Shown here piece by piece: positions 43,501-55,500 of a stretch of DNA of 64,000 nt. Location: the NCBI GenBank assembly GCA_037893245.1, contig JBAIAA010000074.1:1426001-1490000 (forward strand). The letters run 5' to 3'. A program made the translations under genes and the position numbers. The first letter of the stretch is position 1; every line of letters starts with the position of its first letter. This DNA is from Crossaster papposus (Eukaryota > Echinodermata > Asteroidea > Velatida > Solasteridae). The notes under the pieces were generated by a model. It was not told where the DNA came from. It searched no databases and saw nothing but the letters and a program-made list of their open reading frames with translations.

Positions 43501-46500
43501 CAATGGATTTTGTGCCAAGTAACAATATATTATTATTGTTGGTAAGTCGTGTTTCTTTTGTTAGATTTTAAGAGTGTAACTCAATTGCCCATCGCGGTCA
43601 TGTACATGAGGGCTTCACTGGCTTGGGCACACCGCGAGTCGAGAGATCGAGAGCGTTCCAAAAGTTTGCTTCCGAACTTTTCTCAGACGACATATTTACG
43701 AAGACGCCATTTTCAATCGTGTTCGCTGAATCCATCAAGCCATGCTTTCAAGATTGTTGAAAAACATTAATGTGGTTGAAAATTATAGGTTTTTCCAGTA
43801 TAAATCACACAAATTCCATATAATGAAACTTTCATTTCGTCTCCAAACAAAGCCGAGCTTAATTCTCAATTTAGATTTCAAAAGGTTTCCCGAAATGAAT
43901 TTCATTTGCCTTTTCAAATCAACCGTCGAACGCACCCGCCTTAAACATTAATGGTGCACTCCTACAGATTCCGCTCTAGTTACGCCGCTGGTTCTGTGAT
44001 TGGCAAGACCGTAAAACCACGGTTAAACCAAAGTCCTCACCCGACCTTTTAAAATGTTCTGAACAGAAAACAAAATTCAATTCCCCATTCTACAGAAATA
44101 TAGTTTTGACTGGCAGTGGCACCGAGACTTGAGCCTGTCTGTATTTTTGTACCCAGTCTGCGCCACTTTAATAAATAATATTTATTCTATTACTCTTTGA
44201 AGTTGACCATCGGTTTCATTTCCCCCTGAATGCATTTGGAGGCATACAATCGGGCGCCAACCGTCTACAATCTTTGAAAACTTGGGTGTGTGATAACCAG
44301 TGTATGATTTTATTGGTAAAATAAATATAGAATGTACCAAGGTACAAATCAAGATGAATCTTGTTATTTTTTCAAGTTTGGCAATGTTATTGGTAGGCCT
44401 ATCAGACTAGTGTGTGTGCTTTTGTTTACAGCGGCCGGTGACGAACTATGTGACGTCAAAGCCTGTCTGCGCGAACGTTCGCCTGCGTACGTTGAAAGTT
44501 AATTGGCGCCAGTTTGAGGAAACTGGCGATTGTTAGCAAAATTCCATTGTCAATATAGCTCCATGGTTACAAGACCTCCAGTCAGTCCGCAGCGCACTGA
44601 AAAGCCGTTCCTTTTATGTGCGATTTATGCATGGCACTTTGTGCGTGACCTCGTTTTTGAATACTTAATGAGCTGGCGACAACGCCTGGAATTTGGTCCG
44701 AAACATACGTTTTATTCACTGGCTGTCAATATTATGTATATTTTCTTTTGGATAAGGAAACATTTTGTTATATTATCAAATCAGATTGGAAATTATATGA
44801 CATTTAGAGGGTGAAATTTATAACGTAAAAAAAGCTCCCGAACCAACAAATTGACCTTTAAAAAAAGACGAATTTTGTCCACCTTCTGGCAGCGGCCACA
44901 ACCCAATTTCACACTGATGTTAAAGATAATTTCATATTCTATCACAAAACTGTAGATTTGGGGTTGATATTAACTTAGTCCAGTCAGGGCGCAGAAAATT
45001 ATAACGTTCTCAATAAATTAACAAACGGAACATCCCGCCATGACAGTCCATAGTCTTCCTGCGCCCTCATTGGTCGAAAATGACGTCATTGAAAAAGGCT
45101 TCGTGGTAACGTGTAGTTCATGCACATTTCAATACGCAGTTTTTTGTGTATTTTTTTAATTGTAAGCTCAAGCGAAAAGGATTCTGCCAATCAGTATTTT
45201 GTTTAATCTTTTTAACAGTGGACTGATTAAAAAATAATAATATTGCCTGCGTAATACAATGTATACAGCCAAATATACACAAAAAAAGCAACAAATGAAG
45301 TCGTTGTTTACAATTTATATCTGTATTGTGAGGTTGGTTTATAAAAGAAACTGCACTTTTTATTTGAAACGTGCATGTTATTGCTTACATTAATATACCC
45401 TGTTGATGTTATACGACTTGAATACAATTGTTAAATTAAACCCTGAAATTGTAAAAACTTATTTTAATTACATCATCATGTACATGTACATAAATACAGA
45501 TTGAAGAAATGACCAAAATTAGGGTTGATAATGAGATAATAAATGTTTAGCAATTAGGCAAAACATTAACAAAAATATGGCCAACATTCAAATTAAAATA
45601 ATGACAACATAGTGAAGATGATAATTACATGTACCATCATCTTTGGCATAATGTTCAATGTGCAAACCATTAAGATTTATTATAAAAGTAAATAAAGTTT
45701 TGTTTATCTTTGCTTGATGTTTTTGGCATAGTTTCTTTGTCATTAAATTATTGTAAATATTAAATTACAATGTATACCCGCTTCTAACATTGCAAAAACA
45801 AATGATTTTAAATAAGACATAAATTTAGTAATATAGATGTTAATGCACATAAATTATATCACTGAATAGAAATAATACAATCTGCATTCATAAAGTAATA
45901 TGCTGTTTGTGTCAAATTTACATTGTAGCTCAAAACTTTGTTGGCATAGTTTTTGGCATTAAGTCCTAGATGATTTGACAAACTGACCCGACTCGACCAG
46001 ACTCGGTTTCGATCTGTTTCAGCTGCACTGTGTTTGCACAACACTGACACAAAGTCATGTATATTATTTAAAACACTAAAATACAAAAACATTTAAATCT
46101 GCATGTACAAAGCACGTGCTGCATATATCCACCAGTACATTTAAATCTTCAACTATTTTCAACACTTCTTTGGAAACCCAACTCTAGATTATTTGTCCCA
46201 ACATGAATCATTACAAATACAATATGTCAGGCACAGTTGTGAGGTTGATGTCATGCTGATGAAGCAGATACTTTCTAAGGCCAGAAATTGTAGTACCGCG
46301 ACCGAGTCACTACCTGCAAATCAACCAACTTTAGTAGTGATGTTCTCTTTCAGATACTTTGTGAGAGAATATCCAAGGACAAGAGCTTTGCCTTTGGCCT
46401 TCTGTAGAGGTTCCCGACATGCTGGCAATGGCTGCGATGGCTGCGGTGGGCATGGCCATGGTGGTGGACGGCATGACTACTACCTAGTATAAGAAACATA

Positions 46501-49500
46501 TTGGAAGACAGAAATATGAACTATGAAGTTTAGCACAATAATAGCAGTAACTATTATTATTAAACAATTTGTTATAATTTTGAACAGAAACATAGGCCTA
46601 AGTCGTTTTTATACATGAAAGAAAAATCAATTTTGTATGCATGACATGAAGGCAGAAACCTAACTTTATCATATAAATAAGCCACACAATTAAAACAAAA
46701 CAATTAATTTTGTTTCTGTTGGCTACTGTGCAATCACCATCTAGTGCATATCCAGCACATGTAGGCCTACATGTACATGTACATGTACATGCACCCCTGT
46801 GTGCATAACACACGCTCTGCGTATGTACAAGCCGAAAGACATGGCCGAAAAAGTTGAAATCGCGCGCACGAAAATCGTCGCAAAATACATGAAAAAAATG
46901 TCGCCACAGGCTAAATTGTATATCAAACGAAAGATCATTGCTTCCTTTATCGATGTGTAGTAATCATTTTTGGCAATATTTGTTAGTCCAGTCAGGGCGC
47001 AGAAACTAAACACACGACAACAAATTTCCTTAAAATCATACCATAACTTCGAGTGAACAAAATTCTGCCAAAAACATACTGAATCTCGTCATATTTTATA
47101 TCATTCGATTCAGAAAATCGTTCGCTTTCCACTTACCACGCCATCTTGGAGAATCACTGCTTCGTTTGCAACGTGTAGCTCGTGAAAACAAAGCGGTCGA
47201 ACTCTCGCAATTACTCGCGTAAATCTCGTGGCCGATTTGCGACGCCGGCCCTGCAAATAAAGTTCGGGATATGACCTCATTAACGCGGGCGCTGCGGACT
47301 GACTGCCTCGTGTTGTTTATTCTGCGATTACGTAAACGTCACCAACGCGTGATTGCCCACGACTGATCTGATAGAATCACCACGATTACTCCACGATTAA
47401 GACCACGATTTCAATCGTGGCGCGAATCGTGATAGTGGGAACCTTACTTCTAAAGTTCTACTACATTTTTGGTGAAACTAAATAAGATGCAGTGACCAAA
47501 AGGTGTCTGGTGCGAAATAGTGTCCAGTGGTCATGCGCAGTAGAGGCAGGCGGTCTCACTTCTCCGGCGTGCTAGCTTCTCCCAGGGAGGAATCCTTCTT
47601 ATTCCTCCATGCTTCTCCGAAAAGGAAATAACGCTTCAACACGCATGCGCAAAATTGGGCAGTGGTTTACATTTTTGCCTATTATTCTGTGCCGAGTTCT
47701 TTGGTGATGTGCTGGTGAACGTAAGATTGTAGGATGTGTCTACGTAGTTCAGGGTACCAGTAGAATCCAGGGCGCGTGCGACAAAATTGTACTACTGCTA
47801 TGCTGTACTAGACTAGTACCAGTCGGTCTTTTGCTTCGAAACGGCGGCGTCGGCAGCAGACATGACGGCCAGACTCGCTTCTGACAAGAAAAAGAGCGAT
47901 CGTATTATCTTCTATCTATCTGATGACTGTTGCATTTATTTATAATAATATTAATAACGAATATTTGTAATGCGGTGGCCGGTACGGTATCCATAAACAA
48001 GATTTATACACGGTCCGCCCATATCCTTCTTATTCCTCCATGGTCCGCCTCATGAGTGCTCAGACTCAGGGATATAATTAAAGCTTCCCCTCAGTTCAGT
48101 CAATCATCCCCTGATGAAAACAACTTGCTACAATCTTCAAATTAAGTTATTTTTCAATTTGTCCCTATATAGTTATCTGAGTGATCATCAGAAAATTGGT
48201 CCTGAAATCAGCCACACTTTGTCATAAATGCGATGAAAAATATGGTGATAGCGCCCTCTGTTGGTAGCCCGGCATCAGGAGAAGTGAGCACAGCGGATAA
48301 ATGAGTATGTGATTGTAACGTGCTGACTTATCCGCTCAATCCGCCCGGAGAAGCTAGCACGCCGGAGAAGTGAGACCGCCACACCGGACACTATTTGGCA
48401 CGTACTACGTGCCAAATAGTGTCCGATGCAAAATAGTGTCCGGGCGCGCATTCATGCATTGTGGACAGTATTTGGCATGCAGGGGGCTGACAGTATTGTG
48501 GCGGAACCGGCGGAGGACCTAGATGGGGACTGGTCTTAATATCCCAGGACTCCAACCAACTCCTATTATCCAACAAATATATTTATTAGCCTCGCGCAAG
48601 GATGAGCGGCTATCCAGACGTGCGCAAGGGGGGACAATTAACGAACGGCGGCCTTAGCCTATAGTAGGGGCGGTTCGTTTGGTGGAAATATACCACCGTT
48701 CTGTGATTGAGAGGGTAACTTGAATGTAATATAACAGAACACTAATTATTTGGTCCTAATAAACCTCACAATACAAATAAACCTCACAGTGACAAGTATT
48801 CCGAAGACGAACAATAATTGGTCTTATTCTCTTGATCCAAGCTTCAATTATAATACTTAAATGCAATGATCCTTAAATACAATGGTCCTCACGTGGTCAA
48901 CTGCACCACGGGCTAGGCTAACTTATACTAATAAACCTTAGTGGTCAACTGCACCACTTAACTAAACTTATAACTTGTGATAATCCTCACTGTGCTTATA
49001 CAATATAATCCTCACTGGGCTTATACAATATAATCCTCACGTGTGATAACCCTCACACCTGTAACAGTTAATACAATTATAATCCTTATCCTTATGTGAC
49101 AATATAAATGACGACAAAATAAGTGGGGTAATTAACAACGGGTAGGCTGATTAACTATGCACAAATAAATCCAACGTGGTCACGTGAATTGTACTTTGGG
49201 GTACTTAACAATAATAACCCTCACACAACCTTGTGTAACCCTCAAGTGAGCTCAGCCTAGGAAATAGTAACCTTCCACAAGTTTAGGTAACCCTCGCACA
49301 AGTTTGGGTAACCCTCACGAGAACTCAGAACAGGGAACAGTCGGCCTAATCCTTTATGAGTTTGGTAACCCTCGCACAAGTTTGGGTAACCCTCACAAGA
49401 GCTCAGAACAGGGAACAGTAATCCTACACGAGTTTGGTAACCCTCACACAAGTTTGGGTAACCCTCACAAGAGCTCAGAGCAGGGAACAGTAATCCTACA

Positions 49501-52500
49501 CGAGTTTGGTAACCCTCGCACAAGTTTGGGTAACCCTCAAGCTAGCTCAATGATTACAGGATCGCCTCGCAGTAACAACGACTGGCAACCCACACAAATC
49601 AATGTCCCACTAGCCAACAAAACCTCGGATTACAAACCTTACTCCCACTTGCTGTAATACCAATCTCGACACAATAATTACTAGTTATACCCCAGTACAA
49701 TTCCACCTACCGGTCTCAACGGTGTGCAGCTTCTGCCGTCAGTTCAGCGCTACTGAGATTATTAGATTGCGAACAACGAACTCAACGATTGTAGGTCAAC
49801 TCGCCCCCTGACCGACTCGCCCCTTACCAACTCGCCCCTTACCAACTCGCCCCCTGACCGACTCGCCCCCTGACCGACTCGCCCCTTACTAACTCGCCCC
49901 CTGACCGACTCGCCCCCTGGCCGACTCGCCTCCTGACCGACTCGCCCCCTGACCGACTCGCCCCCTCGTTTGATTTATGGACCTTGTACGATCGATGTAC
50001 ATCATGTATATTCGTTACCATAAAATTCGTCATTTTGAGGAATAAAAACGAACTCTCAACTTAGAAATTTTGCGGACTGATCAGAGGAATCAAAAAATAG
50101 GCTGCAAGAATGCGACTTCCAAGAAATCAATGGAAACGGACAACTTTCTAATAATATTCTTCCTCAAGTTGTGTACACTTATTTACATTAGGCATACAAA
50201 GAAATTATTCAAATATTATAATTAAGGAGAAATCTACAATGTGATGGACTAGACTGGACTCCCGCGAACACTAAATCATGACGACGATTCCGAACCCCCG
50301 CGCATGTTTGGCAAACTTTTGGAAACTTCCAAATCGTTCGCGTGCCCCGCAAAAACCCACCCTAAAGCATGCATAAAAACGGTTTATGGATGTGTCTTTA
50401 AAAAGTTCGTGCTTTTTATGTTCTGAATATTCTCAGGTCTAACACAACATACCAAACGTCTTATAAAATGTGAAAATCACATTTAACACCATTGGACATA
50501 CAAAATACCCAAAACAGTCCCCCTTCTCCAAAAGTAGCAACCTCATTGGTCAAATTAGCGACTTTATTGTATTCACTGTCAGCTCTTTGATCTGGGTTTT
50601 TCACCATCTTTCACCACGTTTGGCGGACTGATCAGAGGGAGCCGACAGTTTTGTAGATGAGCGTCGTAACACCCAGTTCAATCCCTCATTAAGAGCGTTG
50701 GTTTTCGTAACAAAGAATGGTGGAGTGATTGACAGATTCCCTATAGCTTCCTTGAAAAGCCCTATTGGGTTGGAAAGCAGTAAACAAAATCGCATCAAAT
50801 TATGCGATCAACTTGTCCCCCCGCGCTCCGAAAAAACCCTCATACAAACAAGAACCAAACATGATTATTCCCCCCCCCCCCAATTTTCTTTAAATATATA
50901 AATGTATAAATAAATTGTTATGAGTTTAACTTTTTTGGCTTCGAGGATTTAGGCCTACTGCTTTGTCTTTAATTTCCACCACCGAAACGAACATCAAAAG
51001 GTATTTTCTAAAACTTAGATAAAAATAATCGAGATTAGGGCCTATGCAAGAGAATAATCAAGGAAAAAGTTTACCCACATCGTCTTTTCAGTTGTTAAGT
51101 TCTACGAGGGCAAATGATACAAATTATAGAATTAAAAATACATGTAAATCAAACCAGGGGGCGAGTCGGTCAGGGGGCGAGTCGGTCAGGAGGCGAGTCG
51201 GCCAGGGGGCGAGTTAGTAAGGGGCGAGTCGGTCAGGGGGCGAGTCGGTCAGGGGGCGAGTCGGTCAGGGGGCAAGTCGGAAAGGGGCGAGTAGGTAAGG
51301 GGCGAGTCGGTCAGGGGGCGAGTTGACCTGACACCAACTCAACGTATGACTCTCCGCACAGACGCTGTCTTCCGGACAACTGACAATCAGGCCAACACAA
51401 CCACATTTCAGCAGGCCCCAGGTCGGGTGCAATACGCGCTGCTGATTGGTTGCAGTGACCGCGCGCATTAATTATTAACAAACTAGACTTCATTACAAGT
51501 CGGCATATACCTGTACCCTGTTTCGCCACAGTATTTAGCAGGATCTGTATAATAAACGGACAGTATTTGGCAGGGTCTGTATAAACAAACGGACAGTAGG
51601 CCTACTTGGCAGGATTCATGGAACATTTTTTCCAGGATCTGTAGGCCCCACCATGTATTGTAACGATTCCGGGTCGCCTAATGTCAGTCTGGGCTAACCC
51701 CTAAGTAAAATCAAGTCCCAGTTATCTGCCGGAATCTTTAATGAAGTGTAGCTGAGTGAGACAGGATTCTTGGAGGGAATGTGGGGAGCAATAAAAGATA
51801 ATGTCCACAAGAGGGAGTAATTCTTTCAACCAATCAAAATGGTAATTCAGTTTATTGAAACTTCTTGAGTACATCTGAGCTGAACATCTTTAAAACAGCG
51901 CCCTCTATTATTGTAAACAAAGATATTCCAATAAAGCTGTGGCATGAGATTATTTAGTGGTAGCGTGGATAGCTTTAAGGATTCGATGGCCGCTATTTCT
52001 GTCGTCTGTTATACAACAGGAATATAGCTCAAAAACATTACAGCGCATAAACTATACGGTACTTTCTTTTAGTCTTTATTACTATCGTCGGATTTTACAC
52101 ACACAGAAATGTCCATGTGGTTTTCTCCGACAAAGCCCAATAGCGCAGATCTAGGCACGGTTGGGGGCTTTCTAAAATATGCCTTGAGGTCTTGTCTTGA
52201 GATCTTGCGCGGCCTGCTCCGACGGAACAGAACAGAACCCCAATAATCGGAAATCAGCGGAATTTATAGGCACGATGCGGACGCGCTCTACACGTGCGCG
52301 GAACGCGCATCTCATACAACAGCGATGATTGGCCAGATAATACAACAGTCTACGGTAGCAAGTTGTAACAACACAACAGTACATGTATGTCTGTACTGGT
52401 GCGGCTCACAGTCGTTTTGCACGCACGTACGGTATTGTTGTACATATGTATGTGTGTGTACGTACGTACAGCATGCAATACGTTCATTCAGTAAATTACG

Positions 52501-55500
52501 GCATAAACACACTACGTGGAGTCAGCGTAAGTACAGCTGAAAGTTCATCCCCGAGGAATTATGACTGAAACAAGATCAAAGCATACAATTCAACAAATGT
52601 TATTACATGTAGATACACTTCAAGATTCCAGCTAGGCTAGAGTCAGTTATAAACGAAGTTTCTAGAATTGGGATATTATTAAAGCCGGCTAGGTCACACC
52701 GGACAAGGACCCAACAAGGACCACCCAGGACCACCCCGGACAACCCCGGACCACAGTTTTATCAGTCCGGGGTGGTCCGGAGCGAAAAAGCGACCGACGA
52801 CCGTCAAAACTCCTTCACGCCGGACCCAACAAGGAAGCATACGGACGAACAAGGAGTCAACAAGGATGAGCACGGATCAACAAGGAGGTGACACGGACCA
52901 AGCACGGACCGCATACGGTGTCTACACGGATGACCCCGGACCGGCACGGACCAGCACGGAAGAGACACGGACTATGCCGGATCACCCCGGACTCAACAAG
53001 GACTGCCACGGATGCTACACGGATGCTACACGGACCGCCCCGGACCACCCCGGACCACAGCATTTTCCCTATAAAAACATGAACCTTGTATGGTCCTTGT
53101 TCGTCCGGGGTCATCCGTAGCCTTGCCGTGTCCGAATAAACCATCCCGGATGCCCAAGGATGAACAAGGATGAACAAGGAGGCACTAAGGATGAACACGG
53201 AGCCAACAAGGACCCAACAAGGACCGCCCCGGACTACCCCGGACCACCCCGGATTAAGCCATCGCCCCGGATCACCCCGGATGTTTTAAACATTTTAAAA
53301 CGTCCGGGGCCGACTCCCGGACCGCCAAGGATCATCCCGGACCATCCCGGACCGCCCCGGACGAACAAGGACCCAACAAGGATCGGACCCCGGACTGCCC
53401 CGGACCACGTCCGGGGTGGTCCGGGATGGTCCGGGAGTCCGGTGTGACTGGGGCTTTAGCTAGCCAATAATATTAATTCAGTTAACTCTCAATAAATAAG
53501 TGTCTTGGCGATTTTCGCCACAGTATAAACGGACAGTATTTGGCAGGACAATATTCTTAGCAGGATCTGTATTAAAAATCTATGAATAGTTCGCTGCTGG
53601 TTATCATTCATTCCAACAGGATATATAGCTTCCCCCTGAAATAAACTGAAAAACATCTTCCAAATAACGTTTATCAACACTATCGTCAACAGCCATGGTC
53701 ACCCTAAAAAGCACAACTTTTGCAATAACCAAATATAACACCAAATATAAACTAGACATGTGTTTGTGGACAAACACAAGGCTGTTTCGGGTCTCTAAAT
53801 TGACTTTCAACTTTTGCAATAACCTAAACACCAAATATAAAAAGAGAGATTTACTCTTAATATTACCTGTTAAAGTAAATGCATTAAAGTAAACAGGGTT
53901 TCAAATGTGAAATTAGAACGTAATGTGCAGATAAATCGTGAATTTAAGGGGGAAAATCACCAAACTGTTAAAGCATGGAAGGGGTACGTACGTTACACTA
54001 GCACGTAGTGCTAATTTACTAAGTACTAAGCGGACCAGAACGTTGTGAACTGTGAAACTACATGTAGTTGGAAATGAAAGAGTGTACGTGCCACTGCCAG
54101 CAGTGTGTGCTGGACGAAATGGAAATCGAACAACTAAAATGATGTTACAAAGTGACAAATGTTAAAACGAGTAAGTACTAAAACTAAAAGGTGCTGAAAA
54201 TGTAAAAAATCGAATAAATCATAAATTTTTAAAAAGTCACGACACCAATGGTAAATAACGAGTATACGTACATGCACGTGTTTTGAAACATAATTTAACA
54301 GTCCCACGAAAAACACACAGAAGTTCTTGGACAAAAAAAGTTACGCTAGGCCTACTACACAAATCCTTAGCAATCACAGATAAAAAGGAAAGCTTTCAAA
54401 TATATGGCAAAAGGAACTTCAAGATAAAAAGCAATTTTATTTGTAACACGTCTTTTCAGCTCAAGAGCAAGAGGGCGGACACTATTTTGGCAAGCTTCCG
54501 TAAACAATGTGACGTCATAGGCGCACGACCAATCACATGGCGGACCGGACACTATTTCGCACTGGACACCTTTTGGCATGACACCAGTAGGACAACATAA
54601 TTTTAATCGGATTAATGAAGTAAAAGGTCCTGTAGGGGTCATTAGAGGTCATTCTCGAGGGTGACATGAAGTCACGAAGGGGTGTAAATGGAGGTGTTTC
54701 CTACCTCCATGTCAATAGCAACAAACGTTAAAGTTATACCCCAATTTTGTTTCCTTTGCGATAACTGCATAAACAATATACACAATGTGTATACTAGGAA
54801 GAAAAACCAAGGTTCCCGGATGTCCACCGCGAGAACGCAAATGTAGGCCTAACTCTACTGCTTTCACGAGGGATGCATGCAGTGACCCTTGTCTGGATAG
54901 ACAACATTCTTCATTAGGTTACTGAGGTAGTGTAGGGGTCATTGGAGGTCATTGTATGTTGGGCCTGCGCAGTTTCAGGTTAGTTCTTAAAAGAAAATAT
55001 GTACAACTAAGTTGTACATTATACCTTCCTTCATGTCCTTGCTTTCATTGATTTGGATTAACTTTGGGTGGAACTATAATAAGTTTTAAGACACAATTCT
55101 TTATTGGATTACTGAGGTCAAAGGCCATAGAGATCATTGATTGTATACGTTGTTAAAGTAAGTAAAACATTTCTAGGAAATGTATTTCCGTACATGCTTT
55201 TATGGATTTTGATGAAACTTTGACACAGACCCTTTATAATTGGATGGGAAGTAAGTTTTTTATGGGATTACTGAGGTCAAAGGTCATGTAGAGGTCATTG
55301 TTCAAATATGCCTAAAATGTTTATTTCTTTGTCTATTTTGATGGATTTTAATATAACTTTGTTGTCGATCCTTGGATGAGGGTTCATCACAGCTCTTTCG
55401 AAATAGCAGGTCAACTTTCATCTAGGGGTCACACACAGAAATTGTTGAAAAGTTAAAAACGTTTGACTTGTTTTGACTTTTGGACCGAAAAGGTATTTGA

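Larger units (their letters stand above)
47496..54576. other. 7.1-kb composite bounded by a 30-bp inverted repeat
   Basis: The 30-bp sequence starting 'ccaaaaggtgtc' at 47496-47525 reappears inverted at 54547-54576 with two mismatches. The inner motif AAATAGTGTCC recurs at 48385-48425 and 48430, and related 'acagtatttggcagg' at 51530-51620 and 53520-53550. It contains at least three further elements (47549-48380, 49788-51335, 52692-53449). It looks like a nest of related elements rather than one intact transposon. Confidence 0.55.

Noticed and set aside
46193-46492. 99-codon + strand open frame with a His/Gly-rich end
   Set aside because: No domain or splice support, and it lies inside a probable decayed element (44579-47305).
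52857-53447. Open frames on both strands over the GGACC repeats
   Set aside because: Low-complexity translations of a minisatellite with inverted ends.
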